A stretch of DNA of 64,000 nt from Curtobacterium sp. VKM Ac-1393 (GTDB lineage: Bacteria; Actinomycetota; Actinomycetes; Actinomycetales; Microbacteriaceae), in assembly GCF_015350995.1 (NCBI RefSeq), contig NZ_JADKRW010000007.1, forward strand, positions 186,001 to 250,000, in the 5' to 3' direction. The notes under the pieces were generated by a model. That model was not told the origin of the DNA, did no database searches, and saw only the letters and a program-made list of their open reading frames with translations. Shown piece by piece: positions 56,656 through 64,000 of this stretch. Within the stretch, counting starts at the first letter, position 1, and each line of letters starts with the position of its first letter. A program made the translations under genes and the position numbers.

Positions 56656-57372
56656 GTGGTGTCGTGGTGGAACCGGAAGCGCGCGGCGCAGCTCGCAGCA
56701 GCGTGGCTCGCGTCGCGGAACCCGCGGAACGCAGCCCAGGTCAAGCGTCTGGCGCTCGACGACGTCAGCCCCGAGCTCGACGTGTACCTCGGGCAGGCCG
56801 CGTACCTGCAGCTCTCGGTCTACGAGACGATGGGGCGGGCCGGTGCCTCGGCGCCGACGCTGTCCGGTCGCCTGGTGACCGGCGTGCTCGCGACGACCGC
56901 CCTCGACCGGCACCGCACGATCGTCGCCGAGATCGAGCGGGGCGGCTCGGACCCGGCTGCGCTGATGGCCCCGCACCGCGAGGCGATCGACCGGTTCCTC
57001 GAGCGCACGAGCGGTGCGGACTGGTACGAGTCGATGCTGACCGGGTACGTGACCGCCGGCATCCTGAACGACCTGTTCGGCAACCTGCTCCGGTCGCTGC
57101 CGGCCGACGTGCGGCAGCGGCTGCGGTCGGTGTTCGACGCGCGTGAGGAACCCGCCGTCGTCGAGGAACTGACCGCCCGCATCGCGGACGATCCCGAGGT
57201 CGGGTCGCGGTTGGCGATGTGGGGCCGGCGACTCGTCGGGGACACCCTGCTCGTGGCACGCTCGGCGCTGGCGTCGCACGCTCGCGAAGACCAGGAGCGG
57301 CTCGAGCCGGTCTGGACCGAGCTCATCGCCGCGCACACCCGCCGGATGGACGCACTCGGCCTGACGGCCTAG
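56656..57372 (+). CDS. Ferritin-like fold protein
   Basis: 238 aa from GTG 56656. Nearly all-helical, with ELDVYLGQAAYLQLSVYETMGRAG and WYESMLTGYVTAGILNDLFGNLL. This is the actinobacterial 'ferritin-like fold-containing' family that neighbours RhlE-like helicases. The Glu/His iron ligands of true ferritins are only partly evident, so metal binding is unproven. TATGCT (56644-56649) is 6 nt before the GTG. Confidence 0.8.
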   Translation: MVSWWNRKRAAQLAAAWLASRNPRNAAQVKRLALDDVSPELDVYLGQAAYLQLSVYETMGRAGASAPTLSGRLVTGVLATTALDRHRTIVAEIERGGSDPAALMAPHREAIDRFLERTSGADWYESMLTGYVTAGILNDLFGNLLRSLPADVRQRLRSVFDAREEPAVVEELTARIADDPEVGSRLAMWGRRLVGDTLLVARSALASHAREDQERLEPVWTELIAAHTRRMDALGLTA

Positions 57373-57437
57373 CGCCCGCTGCGGTGCGGTGCGCTGGCAC
57401 TGCCGTGCGTCGGCGCTGCGGCGGCTGGTGGGTCGGC

Positions 57438-57734
57438 TCAGGCCACGTGTGCCTTGAGGCGCTCGTAGAACTCGACGTCGCTCTGCTCGCGTCGGGTGCC
57501 GAGCAGCCACTCGACGACCAGGGCGACGACGCCCGACCCGACGAGGGCCACGACCCAGATCCAGGTCGCGTCGTACTGCCAGCCGGCCCAGGTCAGGGCT
57601 TCCCACAGCACGGCGGCGGCGATGCCGCCCACGGCGGGACCGATCAGGACGCCACGGCTGGCACGCCACGGCAGGACCACGTGTGCGATCCCGCCGATGA
57701 TCAGGCCGCCGAGGACGGCGAAGAGCAGCTCCAC
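57438..57734 (-). CDS. Small membrane protein downstream of DUF3107
   Basis: 98 aa from GTG 57734, 4 nt after the DUF3107 stop, so translationally linked. Three helices: LLFAVLGGLIIGGIAHVVLP, GVLIGPAVGGIAAAVLWEAL and WIWVVALVGSGVVALVVEWLLG, then a charged tail. It resembles the GlsB/YeaQ/YmgE group of tiny membrane proteins only in a general way. Function unknown. Confidence 0.75.
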   Translation of the reverse strand: MELLFAVLGGLIIGGIAHVVLPWRASRGVLIGPAVGGIAAAVLWEALTWAGWQYDATWIWVVALVGSGVVALVVEWLLGTRREQSDVEFYERLKAHVA

Positions 57735-57738
57735 GTCG

Positions 57739-57963
57739 TCAGGCGACGAAGCCGATGCGGCGTGCCTCTTCCGCGCCGACCTCGACGTAGGCGAGCGCGG
57801 CGACCGGAACGATGAACCGGCGGCCCTTGTCGTCCTGCAGCGACAGGTGCGTCGCCTGCGACGCCAGGGCCTCTGACACGGTCTTCTCGATCTGGTCGGC
57901 GGTCTGGGCGGTCTCGAACGCGATCTCGCGGGGGCTGTTGATGATGCCGATCTTGATGTCCAC
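57739..57963 (-). CDS. DUF3107 protein
   Basis: 74 aa from GTG 57963: starts VDIKIGIINSPREIAFETAQ and ends with ...GAEEARRIGFVA. It matches the conserved actinobacterial DUF3107 family (Rv3208A/TB9.4 by memory), of unknown function. TACGCT (57970-57975, complementary strand) is 6 nt before the GTG. Divergent from the adnA-like gene, with both promoters within 127 bp. Confidence 0.9.
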   Translation of the reverse strand: MDIKIGIINSPREIAFETAQTADQIEKTVSEALASQATHLSLQDDKGRRFIVPVAALAYVEVGAEEARRIGFVA

Positions 57964-58090
57964 GAGCACAGCGTATCCGAGCGGTCCCGGAGGGCATCCG
58001 ACGTTCGCCGCGGGCGCACTCGACCGGCGGGGTGTGCGCCGCGCCCGCGTCCGACCGGGCGGTGTCGGCGGTCGTGGATACCGTACGAGC

Positions 58091-61000
58091 GTGCCGCAGA
58101 CCACGCTGACACCAGCCCCCGCAGACGTCGGCGTCGCACGTGCCCTGGTCGACGACGCGACGCAGGCGGCCGTGCTCGCGCTGCCCGAGGGCCGGCACGC
58201 GGCGGTCATCGGCTCACCCGGCACGGGGAAGACGACCACGCTGGCCCGGCTCGTCGCCGACCGGCTGAACCGTCCGGGCGCGATCAGCCCCGACGGGCAC
58301 GCCACGGTGCTGGCGCTGACCTCGGCGCGGACCGCCGCCACCGCGCTGCGCGACCGGCTCGCCGCCACGGTCGACCGCGTGGTGCCCGGAGCGCTCGCCC
58401 GGACCGTGAACTCGCTGGCGTTCCAGATCGTCGCGCACGCCGCCGCGGTCCAGGGGCAGGACGCCCCGACGCTGCTGACCGGTGGCGAGCAGGACCGCAT
58501 CATCGCCGACCTGCTCGCCGGTCACGAGATCGACGGCACCGGTCCGGAGTGGCCCGAGCCGATCACCGCGGTGGTGCGCGAACGCGCCGGGTTCCGCACG
58601 GCGCTGCGCGACGTCATGATGCGTGCGGTCGCGGCGGGCGTCGAGCCCGAGGACATGCGCGAGCTCGGCGACGAGGGCGGCCGACCCGAGTGGCGGGCCG
58701 TCGGTGACTTCGTCGACGAGTACCGCGCGTCGGTCACGGCGTTCCGCACCACGAGCCTCGACTCCGGTGAACTCGTCGCGTTCGCCACCGCCGCCGTCCT
58801 GCGGGGCGAGCTGCCCGCGAGCATCGCCGCCCTCGGACTGATCGTTGTCGACGACACCCAAGAACTCGTCGAGGGCGAGATCGCGCTGCTCGGTGCGCTC
58901 GCCCGGTCCGGTGTGCAGATCGTGGCGTTCGGCGATCCGGACATCGCTGCCTCGGCGTTCCGCGGCGCCGAACCCGACGTGCTCGGGCGCCTGGCCGTCC
59001 GCCTCGGGGTGGACCGCGTCGACGAGCTGTTCCTCGGCACCGTGCACCGCCACCCCGCGCCGATCCGAGCGCTGGTCTCGGGCATCACGGGCCGGATCGG
59101 CACCGCGGCCGCCGGCCGGCAGCGCGCCGCCACCGCGAGCGACGAGGACACCAGGGCCGACGCCGTCGTGCACCTCGAGGCGGCCAGCCGGTCGGCGCTG
59201 GTCGTCGCGATCGCTCGGCGGCTCCGCGAGCACCGCCTGCTCGACGGCGTGCCGTGGCACCGGATGGCCGTGGTCACCCGGAGCGGTGCCGCGATCCCCG
59301 AACTCGTGCGCGCGCTGTCGGTCGCCGAGGTCCCCGCCACCGCCGGCGCCGCTCCTGTCCGTCCGCGCGACGACTCCGCGGCGCGGGCTCTGCTCGACGC
59401 CGCAGCCGTCGCCCTCGGGGTGCTGCCGCTGGACGCCACCCTGGCCACCGCGTTCGCCACCGGACCGCTCGGCGGGCTCGACACCCTGGCGATGCGCCGG
59501 CTCCGGCTCGCCCTGCGACGCGAAGAGCTCGCGGGCGACGGCACCCGCACCGCCGACGAACTGCTGGTCGACGCGCTCGGTGCGCCGGAGCGCCTGGCCA
59601 CGGTCGACGCGGGATTCGCACGACGGGCCACCCGCCTCGCGCGCAGCCTGGTGCAGGCGCACGCCGACGCCCAGGCCGGTTCGAGCATCGAGGAGATCCT
59701 CTGGGGACTGTGGGAGCGCAGCGGGCTCGCGAAGTCGTGGGGCGGGCAGTCAGCGGCCGGCGGGGTCGGCGCGGGCGAGGCCGACCGGCACCTCGACGCG
59801 GTCGTCGGACTGTTCACCGCAGCGAAGCGGTTCGTCGAGCGCACCCCGGACGCTCCGGCGCGGGTGTTCGTCGACGACCTGCTCGGTGCCGACCTGCCCG
59901 AGGACTCCATCGGCCCCGATCGCACCACCGGTCGCGTGCGGGTGCTCACGCCGTCGGCGACGATCGGACTCGAGTGCGACGTCGTCGTCGTGCTGGGGCT
60001 GCAGGACGGCGTGTGGCCGAACACCCGGGTGCGCGGCAGTCTGCTCGATCCCGACGGCCTGGTCCGTGCGGCCTCGGGCGTCGAACGCTCGCCGATCGAC
60101 GACCGAGCGGCCGTGGTCGCCGACGAGCTCCGGCTGTTCGCCCGTGCCGTCTCCCGCGCCACCACCCAGGTCGTGATCGGCACCGTCGCGAACGACGACG
60201 AGTCCCCGTCGCCGTTCGTCCGCCTGGTGCCGGTGCCACCGGACCGACAGCCGACCGTGCACCCGCTGTCCCTCCGTGGGTTGGCCGGGTCCCTCCGACG
60301 ACGTGTGGTGCTCTCCGGCGACCACGAGGCCGCCTCGGCGTTGGCCCGGCTGGCCGACGCCGAGGTCCCCGGGGCCGCGCCCGACCATTGGTACGGACTC
60401 GCCGAGCCGACGACCGACGAACCCCTGGTCGACCTCGCGGCCGATCCGGTGCCCGAGGTCGAGGGCAGCGAACCCGTCGCTCCCACCGTGTCGGTCTCGC
60501 CGTCGCGCATCGGCACGTTCGAGGAGTGCCCGGTGCACTGGTTCGTGCAGACCTTCGGGGGCGGTGCACCGAGCCCGGCGATGGGGATCGGCACGATCGT
60601 GCACGAGGTGATGGAGCGCGCGACCGAGATCGACGTGGAGTCGCTGTGGGAGCGGGTCGAGGCCAGGTGGGACGAACTGACCTTCGAGTCGCCGTGGGTC
60701 GCCGACCGTGAACGCGCGCGCACACGACGGATGATCGAGGGGCTCAGCGACTACCTGCGCACCTTCGCGGGAGCCGGACGCCGGGTGCTCGGCGCCGAGA
60801 CCTCGTTCGCGCTCGTGACCGGCCCCGCCCGGATGCGCGGCAGCATCGACCGCATCGAGGTCGACCCCGAGGGCCGCGTGAGCGTCGTGGACCTGAAGAC
60901 CGGTCGGTCGATGCCGAGCGAGAAGAACGACATGCCCGAACACCCGCAGCTCGGCGCCTACCAACTGGCGGTCGAGGACGGCGCGGTCGAAGGGGTGCCG

Positions 61001-61246
61001 GCCGGCTCGGTGATGACGGACGCCCGGCTGGTGTTCGTGCAGAACCCCCGCGGCGGGCACGCGTACTCGGAGCGCACCCAGCAGGCGTTCGACGACGACG
61101 CCCGCGATGCCTACCGGGAGCGACTGCACGGCGTCGCCCGCGGCATGGCGGCACGGACGTTCCTGGCGAACGTCGACGACCACTGCGAGAAGGCACGGAC
61201 CGGCGTCGAGTGCCGGATCCACGTGGTGGCGGAGGTGACGTGGTGA
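58091..61246 (+). CDS. adnA: AdnA-like helicase-nuclease subunit
   Basis: 1051 aa from GTG 58091; TACCGT (58079-58084) is 6 nt upstream. N-terminal UvrD-type motor with Walker A GSPGTGKT (41-48, intact), but motif II is VVDDTQE instead of DEYQD and motif VI is RAVSRAT rather than ALTRAR. The C-terminal RecB-family nuclease shows GTIVHEVMERA, VVDLKTGRSM (about 932-941, Asp and Lys catalytic) and PQLGAYQLA, with Cys residues in FEECPVHW and CEKARTGVEC that could hold an Fe-S cluster. With AdnB it would resect double-strand breaks in place of RecBCD/AddAB. The GTGA overlap couples it to the next gene. Confidence 0.88.
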   Translation: MPQTTLTPAPADVGVARALVDDATQAAVLALPEGRHAAVIGSPGTGKTTTLARLVADRLNRPGAISPDGHATVLALTSARTAATALRDRLAATVDRVVPGALARTVNSLAFQIVAHAAAVQGQDAPTLLTGGEQDRIIADLLAGHEIDGTGPEWPEPITAVVRERAGFRTALRDVMMRAVAAGVEPEDMRELGDEGGRPEWRAVGDFVDEYRASVTAFRTTSLDSGELVAFATAAVLRGELPASIAALGLIVVDDTQELVEGEIALLGALARSGVQIVAFGDPDIAASAFRGAEPDVLGRLAVRLGVDRVDELFLGTVHRHPAPIRALVSGITGRIGTAAAGRQRAATASDEDTRADAVVHLEAASRSALVVAIARRLREHRLLDGVPWHRMAVVTRSGAAIPELVRALSVAEVPATAGAAPVRPRDDSAARALLDAAAVALGVLPLDATLATAFATGPLGGLDTLAMRRLRLALRREELAGDGTRTADELLVDALGAPERLATVDAGFARRATRLARSLVQAHADAQAGSSIEEILWGLWERSGLAKSWGGQSAAGGVGAGEADRHLDAVVGLFTAAKRFVERTPDAPARVFVDDLLGADLPEDSIGPDRTTGRVRVLTPSATIGLECDVVVVLGLQDGVWPNTRVRGSLLDPDGLVRAASGVERSPIDDRAAVVADELRLFARAVSRATTQVVIGTVANDDESPSPFVRLVPVPPDRQPTVHPLSLRGLAGSLRRRVVLSGDHEAASALARLADAEVPGAAPDHWYGLAEPTTDEPLVDLAADPVPEVEGSEPVAPTVSVSPSRIGTFEECPVHWFVQTFGGGAPSPAMGIGTIVHEVMERATEIDVESLWERVEARWDELTFESPWVADRERARTRRMIEGLSDYLRTFAGAGRRVLGAETSFALVTGPARMRGSIDRIEVDPEGRVSVVDLKTGRSMPSEKNDMPEHPQLGAYQLAVEDGAVEGVPAGSVMTDARLVFVQNPRGGHAYSERTQQAFDDDARDAYRERLHGVARGMAARTFLANVDDHCEKARTGVECRIHVVAEVTW

Positions 61247-64000
61247 CCGACACGACCGACACGACCGACACGACCGACACCGTGGCGCCCACGATCCGGC
61301 ACGGTGCCGACGCCATCGCCGACGCGCTCGAACGCCCCCGACCCACCGCACAGCAGCGCGCCGTCATCGAGTCCCCGCTCGCCCCCGCCCTGGTCGTCGC
61401 CGGCGCCGGCAGCGGCAAGACCGAGACGATGGCGTCGCGCGTGGTCTGGCTGCTGGCCAACGGCCTGGTCCGACCGGACGAGGTCCTCGGCCTGACCTTC
61501 ACCCGCAAGGCCGCCGGTGAGCTCTCGATCCGCATCAACGACCGCATCCGTGCGCTCGAACAGGTCGGGCTGATCACCCCGGGCGACGCCTTCGAAGCGC
61601 CGACGGTGTCGACCTACAACGCGTTCGCGAACGCCGTCTTCCGCGAGAACGCCCTGCTCGTCGGCCGCGACGGCGAGTCCCAGGTCCTGACCGAACCGTC
61701 CGCCTGGCAGCTGGCCCGCCGCGTGGTGGTGGCGGCCCGCGACGACCGGCTGGCCGGACTCGACCGCGACGTCGACACGCTCACGGCCGCCGTGGTCGCG
61801 CTCGCCGGGGCGACGTCCGAGCACCTCGTCGAGCCGGAGGACCTCCGCCGCTTCGCCGTGGAGTTCTCCGAGCTGCTCGAACTCCCCGGCAACCGCGGCA
61901 AGCCGTACAAGGCGATCACCGACGCCGTCGCCGCGATCGGTGCGCTGGAGCCCCTCGCCGACCTGGTCGCCGAGTTCCGCCGACAGAAGGTCGACCGCGG
62001 TTTCGTCGAGTTCTCCGACCAGATCGCCCTCGCGCTCGCCGCAGCCGAGTCCGCCCCTCGTGTGGTCACCGACCTGCGGCAGCGGTTCGGCGTCGTGCTG
62101 CTCGACGAGTACCAGGACACCTCGGTGGTGCAGACGCGGTTCCTCGCCAGGCTGTTCCGCGGGCACTCGGTGATGGCCGTGGGCGACCCGCACCAGTCGA
62201 TCTACGGGTTCCGCGGTGCGAGTGCGGCGAACCTCGCGCGCTTCCCGCGCGACTTCGGCGGTACCGAGCCGGACGCAGCCCGTCCGGTCACGTTCGCGCT
62301 GTCGACGAGCTGGCGGAACCCGGTCGACGTCCTCGCCGGGGCGAACGCGATCGTCGCGCCGCTCTCCGAGGCGTCCGAGGTCGACGTGGAGCGCCTGTCA
62401 CCGCGACCCGGTGCGGACGCCGGCACGGTCCGCGTGGTGTTCCCGGAGACCCTGCCGGAAGAAGCCGACGAGGTCGCCGCGTGGTTCCAGGCCCACCGGA
62501 AGCAGCGACCGACCGCGTCGATGGCGTTGCTGCTCCGTGCCCGCAAGGACCTGGCGTCGTTCACCGCGGCGCTCGGAGCCCGCGCGGTGCCCTTCCACGT
62601 GCTCGGCACCGGCGGGCTGCTCCAGCGTCCCGAGATCGTCGACCTGGTGGCCTGCCTGCGGGTGCTCCACGACCCGGCTGCCGGCAACGACCTCATCCGG
62701 TTGCTCGCCGGCGCACGGTGGCGGGTGGGAGCGGCGGACATCGTCGCCCTGCACCACCTCGCGCGGTGGCTGTTCCAGCGCGACCACACCCAGCAGCGAC
62801 TCGACGACGAGCTGACCGCAGCCTTCCGGGCCTCGGTCGCGGCGGGGGAGCACGGGTCGATCGTCGACGCCCTGGACTTCGTGGCGACGGCACCGGACGA
62901 GCACGGCGCGCTCGAGGGCATCACACCCGCCGGTCGCAGCCGGATGCGGGAGCTCGGCGCTCGGCTCGCGATGCTGCGGTCGCGTGCCGGCAGCGACCTG
63001 GTCGACTTCGTGACGCTCGTGGTGCAGGAGATGCGGCTCGACATCGAGGTCGCAGCGCACGAGCAGGGCAGCGGGGCGTACCTCGACGCCTTCATCGACG
63101 AACTCGCCGGGTTCGTCGCCACCGACGACCGCGCCGACCTCGGGTCCTTCCTGGGCTGGATCGACGCCGCCGCCCGTCGTGACGACATGGGCCCGCGCTC
63201 CGAGGAGCCCGAGGCGGGAACGGTCCAGATCCTGACGATCCACGGCTCGAAGGGCCTCGAGTGGGACGCCGTCGCGGTGCCGCGCATGGTCGAGGGCGGA
63301 CTGCCCGCGCGACCGCAGGAGGGCTCGTCCGGCTGGCTCGGCTTCGGCCGGTTGCCCTACGAGTTCCGCGGGGACGGCGCCGAGCTGCCGAACCTCGCGT
63401 GGCGTGGACAGGAGACCCAGAAGGACGTCACCACCGCGATCGACGCCTTCAAGGAGCAGATGAAGGCGCGCAACGAGGACGAGGAGCGGCGACTCACGTA
63501 CGTCGCGCTGACCCGTGCCCGCCACAACCTGCTCGTGTCCGGCTCGTTCTGGGCCGGCGGCGTGCGGCCCACCGAACCGAGCCGGTACCTCCACGACCTG
63601 GTCGAGGCCGGGGTCATCGACGGCACCGCGATCCCGGAGACCACCGTGCACGACGAGAACCCCCTCGGCGAGGACGGCGCGACGCAGCTCTGGCCGCACG
63701 TGCCGTTCGGGCAGCGGGCGCCCCGGGTGCTGGCGGCGGCCGAACGGGTGCGGAACGCCAACCCCGGCGCCTCCGGTCGTTACGCGGCCGACATCGACCT
63801 GCTGCTCGCGGAACGACGGGCGACCCGGAACGCGAAGCACGCGGTCGTCGTGCCGCACCGCGTGCCGGCGTCCGGTTTCAAGGACTACCTGACCGAGCCG
63901 GACAAGGTCGCCGAGCGCCTGCGCCGACCGATGCCGGAACGTCCGTACCGCGCGACCCGGCTCGGCACGCTCTTCCACCAGTGGGTGGAGCAGCGCGCGC
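61243..64000 (+). CDS. adnB: AdnB-like helicase-nuclease subunit, partial (runs off right edge)
   Basis: 919 codons visible from GTG 61243, which overlaps the adnA-like stop. The UvrD motor is complete: Walker A GAGSGKT (54-60), TFTRKAAGELSIR (Ia), LLDEYQDTS (II), GDPHQSIYGFRGAS (III), ILTIHGSKGLEWDAV (V) and RLTYVALTRARHNLL (VI). The nuclease domain is just beginning at the edge (RATRLGTLFHQWVEQRA). Having the intact motor fits AdnB as the translocating subunit of the AdnAB dimer. The first 13 residues are a TDT repeat encoded by four copies of a 9-bp unit. Confidence 0.9.
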   Translation, partial: MTDTTDTTDTTDTVAPTIRHGADAIADALERPRPTAQQRAVIESPLAPALVVAGAGSGKTETMASRVVWLLANGLVRPDEVLGLTFTRKAAGELSIRINDRIRALEQVGLITPGDAFEAPTVSTYNAFANAVFRENALLVGRDGESQVLTEPSAWQLARRVVVAARDDRLAGLDRDVDTLTAAVVALAGATSEHLVEPEDLRRFAVEFSELLELPGNRGKPYKAITDAVAAIGALEPLADLVAEFRRQKVDRGFVEFSDQIALALAAAESAPRVVTDLRQRFGVVLLDEYQDTSVVQTRFLARLFRGHSVMAVGDPHQSIYGFRGASAANLARFPRDFGGTEPDAARPVTFALSTSWRNPVDVLAGANAIVAPLSEASEVDVERLSPRPGADAGTVRVVFPETLPEEADEVAAWFQAHRKQRPTASMALLLRARKDLASFTAALGARAVPFHVLGTGGLLQRPEIVDLVACLRVLHDPAAGNDLIRLLAGARWRVGAADIVALHHLARWLFQRDHTQQRLDDELTAAFRASVAAGEHGSIVDALDFVATAPDEHGALEGITPAGRSRMRELGARLAMLRSRAGSDLVDFVTLVVQEMRLDIEVAAHEQGSGAYLDAFIDELAGFVATDDRADLGSFLGWIDAAARRDDMGPRSEEPEAGTVQILTIHGSKGLEWDAVAVPRMVEGGLPARPQEGSSGWLGFGRLPYEFRGDGAELPNLAWRGQETQKDVTTAIDAFKEQMKARNEDEERRLTYVALTRARHNLLVSGSFWAGGVRPTEPSRYLHDLVEAGVIDGTAIPETTVHDENPLGEDGATQLWPHVPFGQRAPRVLAAAERVRNANPGASGRYAADIDLLLAERRATRNAKHAVVVPHRVPASGFKDYLTEPDKVAERLRRPMPERPYRATRLGTLFHQWVEQRA

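Noticed and set aside
61243..61281. The TDT-coding tandem repeat as a CRISPR-like array
   Set aside because: The 9-bp units have no spacers and are in frame within a coding region.

Overview
The window is a gene-dense stretch of high-GC (about 70% by eye) actinobacterial chromosome. The protein families, the frequent GTG starts and the gene order point to Microbacteriaceae; a Curtobacterium-like organism is my best guess from memory and was not tested by any search. From about 30.5 to 64 kb the order typA, mshB-like, fdxA, dapC, gltA, dapD, dapE, DUF3117, O-methyltransferase, tatB, mrp, MgtE-like, stress protein, then a DEAD helicase, ferritin-like protein, DUF3107 and two UvrD-type helicase-nucleases recalls two blocks of the Mycobacterium tuberculosis chromosome (around Rv1165-Rv1234 and Rv3201c-Rv3211). 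It is therefore mostly conserved core chromosome. I see no phage, insertion sequence, CRISPR array, rRNA or tRNA.

Layout. 0-3 kb: the edge of an HD-domain gene, then the most unusual locus in the window, a translationally coupled pair encoding a cell-wall-anchored cohesin-like protein and a secreted amidase carrying a dockerin-like module. 3-9 kb: small metabolic and regulatory genes (PEP-mutase family, PatB/MalY-type C-S lyase, GNAT, LysR, an FBP-type zinc-finger protein, a BlaI/M56 pair). 9-13.6 kb: a tandem glycine riboswitch followed by gcvT-gcvH-gcvP. 13.6-28.9 kb: an S9 peptidase, then two complete oligopeptide ABC transporters in near mirror image, each followed by a small PH-domain membrane protein. 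29-30.4 kb: a peroxiredoxin and a CPBP protease. 30.4-45.5 kb: typA, an M20 amidohydrolase, the MshB/FdxA/DapC run, citrate synthase, dapD and dapE, a GT-C-type membrane glycosyltransferase, an AI-2E family permease, DUF3117, an AAA ATPase, an O-methyltransferase and tatB. 45.5-54.9 kb: a GH18 chitinase with an operator-like palindrome, a methyltransferase, an MgtE-like/DUF1003/Mrp operon, a stress protein, GNAT, aminopeptidase P and a PHP phosphoesterase. 55-64 kb: a DEAD-box helicase, ferritin-like protein, DUF3107 and an AdnA/AdnB-like recombination machine running off the right edge.

Shared themes. Many genes have a TANNNT -10 box only 6-8 nt before the start codon, which implies leaderless transcripts; I used this to choose several starts. 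Convergent gene ends repeatedly carry closely related 40-bp palindromes whose outer stem is conserved while the inner stem varies with compensating changes. Lysine/peptidoglycan (dapC, dapD, dapE), one-carbon (gcv) and peptide-uptake functions dominate the metabolic content.
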